Below are positions 42,769 to 52,336 of a stretch of DNA of 64,000 bases, in pieces. Position 1 is the first letter of the stretch, and each line of letters opens with the position of its first letter. The stretch is taken from the NCBI RefSeq assembly GCF_037041345.1, contig NZ_CP146287.1:933501-997500 (forward strand), given 5' to 3'. This DNA comes from Abiotrophia defectiva ATCC 49176. Its GTDB lineage: Bacteria; Bacillota; Bacilli; Lactobacillales; Aerococcaceae. A program made the translations under genes and the position numbers. A model generated the notes under the pieces. The model was not told the DNA's origin, did no database searches, and worked only from the letters and a program-made list of their open reading frames with translations.

Positions 42769-43021
42769 TAAGGACGAAAGATAGTAAATAAACTATCATT
42801 TATAAAGATAGATTGGAAGTCTGTATAAGAAAGTAATTTATTAAGAATAGGACTATTGGTTAATTAGCAAATATAAGAAACCTAGACTTAACTAGTCGAA
42901 CGAATAGCGATTAAGGATTTGGCTACTCATTCTGATTGAAGCAGGGCTTTGCCCCACAAGGGCCGTTGTCATAGAGTGTTCTGTTGCCGTGAGGATGACT
43001 TAATCAAGAGGAGGAAAATAT

Positions 43022-46000
43022 ATGAAGGAAAATGTTAAATGGGCAAAACTGTTTGCCATCTTAATGCTCATCTTCAGTGTTTTATCAGGCCCGTTAGAGG
43101 CTTTTGCTCAGGATGTCAGTAGCGCACCCGATGTCGAGGAGCTTGTCTCTTCGTCTGTAAATTCGTCGTCAAATGATGATGCAAATGAAAATGCTTCATC
43201 AGAATCTGGAGAGGAAGCAAGCTTCCCCCAAGCACAAGCGCTTAATACTAATATCAACGGCACACCTAAAGCCTTACACAATGCAGTTAGAAGTGCCATT
43301 GTTTGGGACTATAACAATGCTCGTGAAGCAACTAAGGATGAAGACGGTAACTACGTCTTAAGAGAAGGGTCGCTCTTCGGTTTTGAAATGCAGTTTGACC
43401 TAGCAGACTATGATTATAACTTGAACAATGGGGATTACTTTGAGTATGAAATTCCAGCACCTCTAACAGTTCTAGCAGGGAGTTTTGACTTGATTGATGG
43501 TCCGACTGGCATTGCAGTTGGTGTTGCGGAAGTTACTTCTAACGGCCCTGGTCAAGGTGGTTCAGTTCATATCAGCATTCAAAACTTAGAAAAATACCTT
43601 GAAGCTAAAAAAGCGGATACTGCTTATGGTGTACGGGGAAGTTTCTTTGTACAGTTTAAATCTGATACAATTAAAACTCCAGTTACTATTCGCCTTAAAG
43701 ATAAAGGTTCCGCTGCAGGCGTAAATATCGTGTTAAAAGTAAATCCGCGTGGCCCAGTCACTGACAACGGCCCTTACCTAAGCGGTGAGAACTTTAACAA
43801 GTTATGGGGGGTTATGATTGAAGACCCTTGGGAATCTGTTGCTCTGGGCACTACAGGTAATTATGTTCACCCTTGGCGTGTTCGTCTTAACGCAAGCCTA
43901 GGCAAATATAATAAATATGTTGTTTATGATGAAATTTCCCAGGGTAGTGGGGACATGCAGTTTATCCCTGAAAGCTTCCGTCTCTTGTCGGGTAAAAAGA
44001 TTAATCAGAACTGGGGTTTAGATGATGGTTATGAATTAGAAGAAGGTAGTGACTACTCTATTAGCTTCAGTGATAACTACACTAAGTTCAAAATGACTAT
44101 CTTCAACCCATCTGGTAAACCTTTCATTTTGGACTATAAAACAACCGCTCCTGGGGATGGGAGTACCGTTGGGAACGTGATTTCTGTTCAAGGTGATGAT
44201 AAACCCCTCCCTAATAACGCAGTAAACAATAGCACGAAAGAGGAAGTTCGTCGTCGTAGCAGTTTGACGGAAGGCGGGGCTATTCAATTGAATGTTGCCT
44301 ACCGTATTGTGATTAATAAGGTAGATGCTGAAACTAAGAAGCCTTTAGCGGGCGCTGTCTTTAAAGTAACTGACCCTGATGGGAATGAATTCCGCTTAGC
44401 GCCTACTGGTACGGATGGTTCAACCATTTCTGATAAAATTAAAGATTCTTTAGCTGAAAAAGGGACCTTCAAAATTCAAGAAGAGACAGCTCCAGCAGGT
44501 TACGAGTTATCCAATGATGTGACTGAAGTAACCGTAACTGAAACAGGCGTAATCCGTACAATTGAGAACAAAAAACGTTCTACAGGGTTTAAGGCTACTA
44601 AGGTATGGGTAGGTGACCAAGATGCTTCTAAGCGTCCGTCTGTCAAATTCCAACTTAAGCGTGATGGCGCTAACTATGGCGATGTTAAAGATGTGCCAAA
44701 AGCCGGTGGGGTCGTAACTTGGTCTAACTTACCATACTATCAAGATGGTAAGACCGATCCATCTGTCTACACGGTTGAAGAAACTGGCGTAGAAGGTACT
44801 GGCTATGAAGTAGCTTATAGTGATCAGACCGCTACAAGTGCAACTGTAACCAACACTTACCGTAACACTGAATTTAAAGCGACCAAAGTTTGGGCTGGCG
44901 ACCAAGATGCAAGTAAGCGTCCGGCTGTTAAGTTCCAACTCAAACGTGATGGTGTTAACTATGGTGATGCCAAAGACGTTCCTCAAGCAGGCGGGGAAGT
45001 AAGCTGGTCTAACTTGCCATATTACCAAGATGGCAAGAATGAGCCTTCTGTCTACACGGTTGAAGAAACTGGCGTAGAAGGTACTGGCTATGAAGTAGCT
45101 TATAGTGATCAGACCGCTACAAGTGCAACTGTAACCAACACTTACCGTAACACTGAATTTAAAGCGACCAAAGTTTGGGCTGGCGACCAAGATGCAAGCA
45201 AGCGTCCGGCTGTTAAGTTCCAACTTAAGCGTGATGGTGCTAACTATGGCGATGCCAAAGACGTACCTCAAGCAGGCGGGGAAGTAAGCTGGTCTAACTT
45301 GCCATACTACCAAGATGGTAAGACTGACCCATCTGTTTACACAGTAGAAGAAACTGGCGTAGAAGGTACTGGCTATGAAGTAGCTTATAGCGATCAAACC
45401 GCAACAAGCGCTACTGTAACCAATACTTATCGTACTACCGAGTTCAAAGTAACCAAGGTATGGGCTGGCGATCAAGATGCAAGTAAGCGTCCGTCTGTCA
45501 AGTTCCAACTCAAACGTGATGGTGCTAACTATGGTGAAGCTAAGGATGTACCAAAAGAAGGCGGTTTAGTGACTTGGACTAACTTACCATACTACCAAGA
45601 TGGTAAGACTGAGGCTTCTGTTTACACTGTAGAAGAATTAACTGAAACACCAAATGGCTATGAAGTTACCTACACTTCTGATGCTAATGGTAGTGTGACT
45701 GTAACTAACACCTTCAAGACAACCGGTTTTGTTGCAAGTAAAGTTTGGAAAGGCGATAAAGATTCTTCAGTTCGCCCTCAAGCTCAATTCCAACTCTACC
45801 GTGATGGGGTAGCTTATGGCCAACCGCAAGCTGTTCCAACAGTTGATGGTCAAGTTGCTTGGACTAACTTACCTTACTACCAAGAAGGTAAGAATGAAGC
45901 AAGTGTCTACACTGTTCAAGAAGTACAAGCAGTGGATTCTCCGTATGCAGCGACCTATGCTGATCAAACAGCAAGTACTGTGACTGTAACTAACACACTT

Positions 46001-46450
46001 CAAAACAAAACAACCAACTTTACCGTTAACAAGCAATGGCGTGGGTTTGGTGCTGATATGAAGCGTCCAAATGCTAAGTTCCAATTAAAACGTGACGGCC
46101 AAGCTTATGGTGAACTTCGTGATGTGCCAAAAGAAGACGGTCAAGTTGTTTGGACTGATTTACCACTCTATCAAGATGGGACTACTACACCAAGTGTCTA
46201 CACTGTTGATGAGTTAGATCCATCTAATGAAGGCGGATATGAATGGAAGGTTGAGGATCTTACTGCCACTTCAGCTAAGATTATTAACTATAACACTGCC
46301 AATGAGAAACCTCCAACCCCACCAACTCCTTCTGGTAAGCGTGAATTACCTAAGACTGGTGAACAAGATACAATTTTAACTGGCTTGGCTGGCTTAAGTC
46401 TCTTATTAGCAGCGACTTATGTCATCTCTCCAGTACGTCGTCGTAACTAA
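43022..46450 (+). CDS. LPXTG adhesin with SpaA-like and six Cna-B domains
   Basis: 1142 residues. Signal peptide about 1-29 (ending LEAFA), Ser/Glu-rich linker (30-70), N-terminal adhesive region about 70-415 resembling the Cna/Sdr N1-N2 ligand-binding type (SIVWDYNNAREATKDEDGNY, FEYEIPAPL, WRVRLNASLGKYNKYVVYDE). A prealbumin-like domain follows (about 428-520, INKVDAETKKPLAGAVFKV and TAPAGYELS). Six Cna-B domains (521 to about 1092) each begin xFxxxKxW and end VTNTY/VTNTF. A Pro-rich stretch, LPKTG (1109-1113), membrane helix and RRRN complete it. Cna-B and prealbumin-like domains often carry Lys-Asn isopeptide bonds; the Lys and Glu (VEE, QEE) are visible. Ligand unknown. Confidence 0.92.
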   Translation: MKENVKWAKLFAILMLIFSVLSGPLEAFAQDVSSAPDVEELVSSSVNSSSNDDANENASSESGEEASFPQAQALNTNINGTPKALHNAVRSAIVWDYNNAREATKDEDGNYVLREGSLFGFEMQFDLADYDYNLNNGDYFEYEIPAPLTVLAGSFDLIDGPTGIAVGVAEVTSNGPGQGGSVHISIQNLEKYLEAKKADTAYGVRGSFFVQFKSDTIKTPVTIRLKDKGSAAGVNIVLKVNPRGPVTDNGPYLSGENFNKLWGVMIEDPWESVALGTTGNYVHPWRVRLNASLGKYNKYVVYDEISQGSGDMQFIPESFRLLSGKKINQNWGLDDGYELEEGSDYSISFSDNYTKFKMTIFNPSGKPFILDYKTTAPGDGSTVGNVISVQGDDKPLPNNAVNNSTKEEVRRRSSLTEGGAIQLNVAYRIVINKVDAETKKPLAGAVFKVTDPDGNEFRLAPTGTDGSTISDKIKDSLAEKGTFKIQEETAPAGYELSNDVTEVTVTETGVIRTIENKKRSTGFKATKVWVGDQDASKRPSVKFQLKRDGANYGDVKDVPKAGGVVTWSNLPYYQDGKTDPSVYTVEETGVEGTGYEVAYSDQTATSATVTNTYRNTEFKATKVWAGDQDASKRPAVKFQLKRDGVNYGDAKDVPQAGGEVSWSNLPYYQDGKNEPSVYTVEETGVEGTGYEVAYSDQTATSATVTNTYRNTEFKATKVWAGDQDASKRPAVKFQLKRDGANYGDAKDVPQAGGEVSWSNLPYYQDGKTDPSVYTVEETGVEGTGYEVAYSDQTATSATVTNTYRTTEFKVTKVWAGDQDASKRPSVKFQLKRDGANYGEAKDVPKEGGLVTWTNLPYYQDGKTEASVYTVEELTETPNGYEVTYTSDANGSVTVTNTFKTTGFVASKVWKGDKDSSVRPQAQFQLYRDGVAYGQPQAVPTVDGQVAWTNLPYYQEGKNEASVYTVQEVQAVDSPYAATYADQTASTVTVTNTLQNKTTNFTVNKQWRGFGADMKRPNAKFQLKRDGQAYGELRDVPKEDGQVVWTDLPLYQDGTTTPSVYTVDELDPSNEGGYEWKVEDLTATSAKIINYNTANEKPPTPPTPSGKRELPKTGEQDTILTGLAGLSLLLAATYVISPVRRRN
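44582..46297 (+). repeat. Six tandem Cna-B coding repeats of 285 (once 291) bp
   Basis: Units start at 44582, 44867, 45152, 45437, 45722 and 46013. The first four are very similar; the 3' part of unit 1 and the 3' part of unit 2 are almost identical at DNA level, and units 2 and 3 begin the same (ACTGAATTTAAAGCGACC). Units 5 and 6 have diverged. This is the pattern of recent unit duplication or gene conversion at the N-terminal side. Confidence 0.93.
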
Positions 46451-46486
46451 GTTAGTGCGACCAATAGACGCAAACCCTAAATGCGT

Positions 46487-46519
46487 AAAAACTCAGAGCT
46501 TGAGCTCTGAGTTTTTTTA
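46487..46519 (+). terminator. Terminator after the adhesin gene
   Basis: AACTCAGAGCT and AGCTCTGAGTT form a tight hairpin followed by a T run. Confidence 0.9.
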
Positions 46520-46566
46520 GTTTGTGATTATAAAAAAGCTCCCCCAATTGAGGGAGAGACAAATAC

Positions 46567-47376
46567 TTATAATTGGAAGAATTCAACCAAGTAACGGGCT
46601 AAGCCGTCTTGGTCATTGGTGTAAGTCGTTATATCGTTAGCGATTGCCTTAAGAGGTTCAATGGCGTTTGCCATGGCTACACCATGGCCAGCATAAGCAA
46701 TCATAGACAAATCATTGTGTTGGTCCCCAAAAGCCATAATATGAGAGTTAGGAATATGGTAGAACTTAGCTAGTCGATCAATCCCATAGGCTTTGTTAAC
46801 TCCTTTTTGGACAACTTCCAAAAAGGGAAGGGTGCCGCCCCAAGTGTCAATATCCACCGTATGACCGTATTCTTTTAATAGTAGTTTTTTAATTGGCTCT
46901 TGAGTCTCAGCGGTTGAAAAGACGCTAAGTGATGTCGGGCCAAAGGTCAGACTCTCTGGTGTCATCAAGGTTAGATCGTTTGGATCAACTTGGAAGAAGG
47001 GACTATCCGGAATATCATAACTAGAAACAAATACATAGCCAGGTCCTTCAGCACAGACTAAGGAAACACCCAAGTCACGACTTTGATCCATAATTTTGAG
47101 TGCTAGTTCTCTTGGGACTTCCGCTTCATAGCGTGCTTGCCAGTTGGGACGACCAGGATAGTGGGCACAAGCTCCATTGAGGTTAAGAATGGGCGCCTGA
47201 GGGTCAAGCGCCTTGTAAAACTGTTGACTGTTGCGGTAAGGTCTCCCAGTGGCGATAACGACCAGGTGCCCCATATCACGTACTTTTTGTAGGACTTGAA
47301 TGGTATAGGGACTTAATTGTGATTGATTATTTAAGGTTGTGCCATCTAAATCAATGGCGATGAGATAGGCTTGCAT
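46567..47376 (-). CDS. Cof-type HAD-IIB sugar phosphatase
   Basis: 269 residues from the minus-strand ATG at 47376 behind AAGGAGGAT. HAD motifs: I AIDLDGTTLN, II VIATGRP, III the Lys in QKGVNKAYG, IV FGDQHNDLSMI. The Cof/YidA group hydrolyses sugar or nucleotide phosphates with loose specificity. Monocistronic on the minus strand, convergent to the adhesin. Confidence 0.92.
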   Translation of the reverse strand: MQAYLIAIDLDGTTLNNQSQLSPYTIQVLQKVRDMGHLVVIATGRPYRNSQQFYKALDPQAPILNLNGACAHYPGRPNWQARYEAEVPRELALKIMDQSRDLGVSLVCAEGPGYVFVSSYDIPDSPFFQVDPNDLTLMTPESLTFGPTSLSVFSTAETQEPIKKLLLKEYGHTVDIDTWGGTLPFLEVVQKGVNKAYGIDRLAKFYHIPNSHIMAFGDQHNDLSMIAYAGHGVAMANAIEPLKAIANDITTYTNDQDGLARYLVEFFQL

Positions 47377-47511
47377 GGAAATCCTCCTTATCATCTTAGT
47401 ATAGCCATTTCTGCCTTGGCTTTCAACTCTTAATGACAGGCAAGATGCTTGATTTTTCTACTAAATAGCTTACAATGAAGGAGTAATTGCCAAGGAAAGG
47501 GGCTTGTGACC

Positions 47512-47835
47512 ATGAGTCAAGAACTAACAGAAAAACTACAGACCCAGATTCAAACCGCTTTGGAAGAAGTGATTGACCCAGAACTGGGAATTGATATCGT
47601 CAATCTTGGCTTGGTTTATGAAGTCGATTTAAGCGAAGAAGGGGTCTGTGAAGTTCAGATGACTTTGACCACAATTGGTTGTCCTTTAGCAGATGTTATC
47701 ATCAATGATGTCAAACAGGCTTTGCTTAAGATTGACCAAATTAAAGAAGTTAAGGTTGAGTTGGTTTGGTATCCAGCTTGGGACCCAAGTCGCATGAGTC
47801 GCTATGCCCGTATCGCCTTAGGCGTTAAATTATAG
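47512..47835 (+). CDS. MIP18/DUF59 protein, SufT-like
   Basis: 107 residues from the ATG at 47512; a GTG two codons earlier (47506) is also possible. VIDPELGIDIVNLGLVYEVD and TLTTIGCPLADVI with the conserved Cys define the DUF59 (MIP18/PaaD-like) family, which takes part in iron-sulfur cluster assembly or delivery. The ending WYPAWDPSRMSRYARIALG is typical of the Gram-positive stand-alone form. It pairs with a rhodanese gene ten bases downstream. Confidence 0.9.
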   Translation: MSQELTEKLQTQIQTALEEVIDPELGIDIVNLGLVYEVDLSEEGVCEVQMTLTTIGCPLADVIINDVKQALLKIDQIKEVKVELVWYPAWDPSRMSRYARIALGVKL

Positions 47836-47845
47836 GAGGGATATT

Positions 47846-48130
47846 ATGCGTGAGTTAGCAGATTTACAAGCCGTTGAGGATTTCAAAGCACAAAATCCGG
47901 AGGGACTAGTCATTGATGTCCGGTCTCAAGCGGATTATGAAGAAGGTCATATGGAGGGAGCACTTCATCATCCTGAGGAAACTATCTTGACGGATTTAGC
48001 TGATAGAGATAAGACGTTGCCAATTGCGGTTTACTGTAACCGAGGTGTTAAGTCACGCCGTGTGGCACAAAGTCTCGAAGCAGCGGGCTTCAGCAATATT
48101 TACAACTATACACCTGGCTTAAAAGGTTAA
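47846..48130 (+). CDS. Single-domain rhodanese-like protein
   Basis: 94 residues, cytoplasmic. LVIDVRSQADYEEGHMEGAL is the rhodanese entry motif, and the active-site Cys is in VYCNRGVKSRRVA (CNRGVKS loop, six residues, as in sulfurtransferases). It follows the SufT-like gene, so sulfur relay to Fe-S assembly is a reasonable inference. Confidence 0.9.
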   Translation: MRELADLQAVEDFKAQNPEGLVIDVRSQADYEEGHMEGALHHPEETILTDLADRDKTLPIAVYCNRGVKSRRVAQSLEAAGFSNIYNYTPGLKG

Positions 48131-48141
48131 GAAAAGTTTAA

Positions 48142-48182
48142 AGTCAAAAAAGGTCAGAGAAAACTCTTGACCTTTTTTGACT
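48142..48182. promoter_or_regulatory. Inverted pair of CtsR boxes upstream of clpB
   Basis: AGTCAAAAAAGGTCAGA (48142-48158) matches the CtsR heptad repeat RGTCAAA-NAN-RGTCAAA at 16 of 17 positions. Its inverted partner at 48166-48182 also matches 16 of 17. Together they form a 17-bp-stem inverted repeat that could double as a terminator for the rhodanese gene. The downstream copy covers the clpB -35. Confidence 0.8.
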
Positions 48183-48195
48183 TTTGGTCTATACT
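48167..48195 (+). promoter_or_regulatory. clpB promoter
   Basis: -35 TTGACC (48167-48172) inside the CtsR box, 17-bp spacer, -10 TATACT (48190-48195). Confidence 0.7.
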
Positions 48196-48237
48196 AAGAA
48201 TGTGCCCAAGATTGGGCTATTATTAAACACTAAAAAC

Positions 48238-48254
48238 ACTGACTATTTTTGACC
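48238..48254. promoter_or_regulatory. Third CtsR-like box in the clpB leader
   Basis: ACTGACTATTTTTGACC fits the inverted heptad form with two or three mismatches, 27 bases before the clpB ATG. Confidence 0.55.
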
Positions 48255-48280
48255 AAACAACTATAAAGGAAGGTGCTAAG

Positions 48281-50884
48281 ATGATTGAAAAAATGACAAC
48301 AACCATGCAAGAAGCTTTGGGTCAAGCGCAACAGATTGCCATTACCCGGCAACATCAGGAAATTGATATTCCTCATCTCTGGCATGTTCTGATTCAACCT
48401 AATGAATTTGCGGCACGTCTCTATGAAGAAATTGGCGTTCCTATGGAAGAATTTCGCCAACTAGTCAACAAGGAGATTGACGCAATCAGTGTCGTATCAG
48501 GAAGCAATGTCCAGTATGGCCAAGCCATTAGTCAACGACTTAACCAACTTTTTGCAGTAGCTAACCAGATTGCTAAGGACAATAAGGATGAATTTTTATC
48601 TACTGAAGTTGTTCTATTGGCACTCTACAAACAAAAGGGCAATCCCTTGACTCAATTCTTGAATCAACATGATATCAGTGAGTCTAAATTAAAAGAACGT
48701 ATCGATCAATTGAGAGGAGGATCACGCGTGACTTCACAAAACCAAGAAGAAACCTATGAAGCTTTAGCCAAGTATGCTACAAACCTTGTCCAAGCCGTAA
48801 GAGAGAATAAACTAGATCCAGTCATCGGACGTGATGAAGAAATTCGGGATGTCATCCGAATCCTATCACGTAAGACCAAGAACAACCCAGTCTTAATCGG
48901 GGAACCAGGTGTTGGTAAGACTGCCATTGTGGAAGGTTTAGCCCATCGTATTGTAAGACGCGATGTACCTGAGAACCTCAAAGATAAGGAAATCTACAGC
49001 CTTGATATGGGGGCCTTGATTGCCGGAGCCAAGTATCGCGGTGAATTTGAAGAACGTCTCAAGGCCGTTCTTAAGGAAGTGAAACAGTCAGAAGGCAGAA
49101 TCTTGCTCTTCATTGATGAGATTCACCTGATTGTGGGGGCTGGTAAGACAGATGGCGCTATGGACGCCGGCAACTTGCTCAAACCTATGTTGGCGCGTGG
49201 GGAGTTGCACTGTATTGGTGCCACTACCTTAGACGAATATCGTGAGAACATTGAAAAGGATAAGGCTTTGGAACGTCGTTTCCAACGGGTACTTGTTCAA
49301 GAGCCGACCGTGGAAGATACCATTTCCATTCTGCGGGGGCTTAAGGAACGCTTCGAAATCCACCATGGGGTTAACATTCATGACAACGCCTTGGTGGCAG
49401 CAGCTATCCTGTCCAATCGCTACATTACCGATCGTTTCTTACCTGATAAGGCTATCGACTTAGTGGACGAGGCCTGTGCTACCATTCGGGTGGAAATTAA
49501 CTCTATGCCGACAGAAATGGACCAAGTCAATCGTCGTCTCATGCAACTCGAAATCGAAGAAGCAGCACTTAAGAAAGAACACGACGAAGCAAGTAAGAAA
49601 CGCTTAGAGAACTTACAAGAAGAATTGGCTGATTTACGCGAACAAGCCAACATGCTCAAAATGCGTTGGGAAATCGAAAAAGAAGCTTCAAACAAAATGC
49701 GTGACAAACGCCTGGAGTTAGAAGCGGCTCGTCACCAACTCGAAGAAGCGGAAGCTAGCTATGATTTGGAACAGGCAGCCGTCCTGCGCCATGGTAAGAT
49801 TCCGCAATTAGAGAAGGAACTAGCAGAACTTGAAGCCAAAGAAACTGTGCCACGTCATGAACGTCTGACCCAAGAATCAGTGACTGACGAAGAAATCGCG
49901 CAGGTTGTAGGTCGATTGACAGGAATTCCGGTTAATCGACTGGTGGAAGGTGAACGTGAAAAATTACTTAAGCTTAGCGATACCCTACATGAACGCGTTA
50001 TTGGCCAAGACGAGGCAGTCGATAAGGTAGCGGAAGCTGTCTTACGTTCTCGTGCAGGCTTACAAAACCCTAACCGTCCAATCGGTTCCTTCCTCTTCTT
50101 AGGACCTACTGGGGTAGGGAAGACAGAGTTAGCTAAAGCCTTGGCAGAAACCCTCTTTGACTCAGAAAGCCATCTGGTCCGAATCGATATGTCCGAGTAT
50201 ATGGAGAAACACAATGTCTCTCGTCTGGTAGGGGCTCCTCCAGGCTACGTAGGTTATGAAGAGGGCGGTCAATTAACAGAAGCCGTACGTCGGACACCTT
50301 ATACTATTGTCTTATTAGATGAAATTGAGAAGGCTCATCCAGACGTCTTCAATATCCTACTCCAAGTTCTTGACGACGGTCGCTTGACCGACTCTAAAGG
50401 TCGGACTGTTGACTTCAAGAATACAGTGCTGATTATGACCTCTAATATTGGCTCAAGCCTTTTGTTAGAAGGAGTAGAGGACGATGGCAGCATCAATCCA
50501 GAGACAGCGGCTCAAGTGCGTCAACTCTTGCGTCAACACTTCAAGCCAGAGTTCCTCAACCGGATTGACGACACCGTACTCTTTACACCATTGGCACAAA
50601 GCCACATGAATAAGATTGTCTTCAAACTCTTGAAGAGTCTGCAAGAACGTTTGGCTTACCAAGATATTAGCCTAGAGCTAGATGATCAAGCAGCTACTTG
50701 GTTAGCTCATAATGGCTATGATCCAGTCTACGGGGCACGTCCACTCATGCGCTATATGACGCGTGAATTAGAAACGCCATTAGCTAAGGCTATCATTGCC
50801 GGGGACATACAACCTAACTCGCATGTGATGGTGCAGTTAGAAGATGACCACCTTGTCTTTGAATCAAAACCTAATCAAGAATAA
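48281..50884 (+). CDS. clpB: ClpB disaggregase
   Basis: 867 residues, normal length. N-terminal Clp domain, AAA-1 with [13 protein letters not shown] (about 205), M-domain coiled coil (about 410-520), AAA-2 with [13 protein letters not shown] (about 608), sensor and C-terminal D2 small domain. Works with DnaK to rescue aggregated protein in heat stress. The CtsR boxes around its promoter indicate heat-shock derepression. Monocistronic. Confidence 0.97.
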   Translation: MIEKMTTTMQEALGQAQQIAITRQHQEIDIPHLWHVLIQPNEFAARLYEEIGVPMEEFRQLVNKEIDAISVVSGSNVQYGQAISQRLNQLFAVANQIAKDNKDEFLSTEVVLLALYKQKGNPLTQFLNQHDISESKLKERIDQLRGGSRVTSQNQEETYEALAKYATNLVQAVRENKLDPVIGRDEEIRDVIRILSRKTKNNPVLIGEPGVGKTAIVEGLAHRIVRRDVPENLKDKEIYSLDMGALIAGAKYRGEFEERLKAVLKEVKQSEGRILLFIDEIHLIVGAGKTDGAMDAGNLLKPMLARGELHCIGATTLDEYRENIEKDKALERRFQRVLVQEPTVEDTISILRGLKERFEIHHGVNIHDNALVAAAILSNRYITDRFLPDKAIDLVDEACATIRVEINSMPTEMDQVNRRLMQLEIEEAALKKEHDEASKKRLENLQEELADLREQANMLKMRWEIEKEASNKMRDKRLELEAARHQLEEAEASYDLEQAAVLRHGKIPQLEKELAELEAKETVPRHERLTQESVTDEEIAQVVGRLTGIPVNRLVEGEREKLLKLSDTLHERVIGQDEAVDKVAEAVLRSRAGLQNPNRPIGSFLFLGPTGVGKTELAKALAETLFDSESHLVRIDMSEYMEKHNVSRLVGAPPGYVGYEEGGQLTEAVRRTPYTIVLLDEIEKAHPDVFNILLQVLDDGRLTDSKGRTVDFKNTVLIMTSNIGSSLLLEGVEDDGSINPETAAQVRQLLRQHFKPEFLNRIDDTVLFTPLAQSHMNKIVFKLLKSLQERLAYQDISLELDDQAATWLAHNGYDPVYGARPLMRYMTRELETPLAKAIIAGDIQPNSHVMVQLEDDHLVFESKPNQE

Positions 50885-50892
50885 GGGCGAGT

Positions 50893-50925
50893 AAGATGAC
50901 TAAGTTAACTTAGTCATCTTTTTTA
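50893..50925 (+). terminator. Terminator after clpB
   Basis: A perfect 28-base palindrome (50893-50920, centre GTTAAC) followed by T residues. Confidence 0.88.
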
Positions 50926-51063
50926 ATGTGCAAGGCCTTCTTATTTACTTGACTTTCTTTCTAGCCTAGCGTAAGGTAAAATTAAACATAAAGAGTTAAT
51001 CTCTCGTGATTTTTGACAATCCCAATGACTTATTGCTTGATTAGGATTGCTAGGAGGAGCGCT

Positions 51064-52203
51064 ATGGCACGCTACGATAAATATATTATGAAATACATTG
51101 GTTTAATCACCCTCATTGTCTTGGTTGTATGGAACTGGAATTCCATTATGGGCTTAGTCGGCTCAATCTATAAGACTTTAGGACCAATTATTAACGGGGC
51201 TATTTTTGCCTACATCTTGAATCTACTTATGGTTCGCTACGAAAGGCTTTTGTCTAAGTTACAGGTAAAAATGCCGTTGATTAAAGAACTGAAGCGACCA
51301 GTATCGATGCTCTTATCCCTCTTGACTTTTGTCTTGGCGGTTATTATGATTCTGGTCCTAGTCTTACCACAGTTATCGACCGCTATTAGTCGTTTTATTG
51401 AGGTAATTCCAAGTGTCAGCACTTGGCTACAGAAGGCGATTGAAGAGTATGATGCTTATTTTCCTCAGCTGCAGACCCTCATGTCACAGCTTAATATCAA
51501 CTGGGGTAGCCTGATTCAACAATCCATGACAGTTCTTAACAGCTTGTCTTCTAACTTCTTAAACATTACCTTTACGACAATTACTGGGGTGGCATCTAAT
51601 ACTATTAACTCCATCCTGTCCTTGATGGTTGCCCTCTATATTTTGGGGTCTAAGGAACGTCTTTTACTACAAGGTAAGCGGCTCATTATGGCCTACTTGA
51701 AACCTAGCCACGCTCAGACTCTCTTAGATATTATTCGCCTAATGAATGAATCCTTCACTAATTTCTTCGTGGGGATGACCTTGGAAGGCATCATTCTGGG
51801 CAGCCTAGTCACTGTTGCAGCCAGCATCTTCAATCTGCCATATGCGGGTATGTTAGGAGTGATTGCTGGGGTTATGGCCTTAATTCCTATTATTGGTGGC
51901 TATATCTCTGCAGCAGTAGGGACTCTCATGCTATTGGCTGTTTCACCAAGCCAGGCGCTCTTTTATCTGGTCATGGTCATCATTATCATGCAACTGGAAG
52001 GGAACCTAATCTATCCACGTGTGGTGGGAGGTTCTATTGGGTTACCAGGTCTCTGGGTCTTAGTGGCCTTCACAGTCGGTGGGGGCTTAATGGGGATTTC
52101 AGGCATGATTCTTGGGATTCCATTAGCAGCGACCCTTTACAAATTATTAGGTCGTGACGTTCTTATGCGGGAGAAACGCCAAACCTTGACTATTCTTGAA
52201 TAA
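51064..52203 (+). CDS. AI-2E family transporter (PerM/YdbI type)
   Basis: 379 residues from the ATG at 51064 after TAGGAGGAGC; the upstream extension to 51013 has no site. Seven to eight hydrophobic segments; the C-terminal half contains GVIAGVMALIPIIGGYI and YPRVVGGSIGLPGLWVL, typical of the family. Some members export autoinducer-2 or act as Na+/H+ antiporters; the substrate here is unknown. Confidence 0.9.
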   Translation: MARYDKYIMKYIGLITLIVLVVWNWNSIMGLVGSIYKTLGPIINGAIFAYILNLLMVRYERLLSKLQVKMPLIKELKRPVSMLLSLLTFVLAVIMILVLVLPQLSTAISRFIEVIPSVSTWLQKAIEEYDAYFPQLQTLMSQLNINWGSLIQQSMTVLNSLSSNFLNITFTTITGVASNTINSILSLMVALYILGSKERLLLQGKRLIMAYLKPSHAQTLLDIIRLMNESFTNFFVGMTLEGIILGSLVTVAASIFNLPYAGMLGVIAGVMALIPIIGGYISAAVGTLMLLAVSPSQALFYLVMVIIIMQLEGNLIYPRVVGGSIGLPGLWVLVAFTVGGGLMGISGMILGIPLAATLYKLLGRDVLMREKRQTLTILE

Positions 52204-52208
52204 GTTAG

Positions 52209-52240
52209 ATAGCGAGAGCAGTCATGCTCTCGCTATTTTA
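52209..52240 (+). terminator. Terminator after the AI-2E transporter gene
   Basis: ATAGCGAGAGCA (52209-52220), loop GTCA, TGCTCTCGCTAT (52225-52236), TTTT. Confidence 0.92.
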
Positions 52241-52250
52241 ATAGGATTAT

Positions 52251-52280
52251 TTGGTGACTGTAAAGGCTTTATGTTATAAT
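52251..52280 (+). promoter_or_regulatory. Promoter of the orphan secreted protein gene
   Basis: -35 TTGGTG, 18-bp spacer, extended -10 TGTTATAAT (52272-52280). Confidence 0.6.
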
Positions 52281-52336
52281 TGAACCATCAAATTTATCCT
52301 TTGATTTAAGTACTCGAGGGTAAGGAGGTCAATAAG

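Larger units (their letters stand above)
42247..43021 (+). other. AT-rich upstream region and long leader of the adhesin gene
   Basis: No gene of ordinary size. Bases 42247-42580 are very AT-rich with TATATA stretches and no feature I can name. From the promoter at 42581-42609 a roughly 400-base untranslated leader reaches the ATG at 43022. It contains hairpins at 42703-42768 and 42780-42797 and a GGGCTTTGCCCC hairpin near 42945. The ribosome site AGAGGAGG ends a few bases before the start. Confidence 0.65.

Noticed and set aside
44729-45508. 259-codon minus-strand frame inside the adhesin
   Set aside because: It mirrors the Cna-B repeats, has no ribosome site or promoter, and translates to repeated nonsense.
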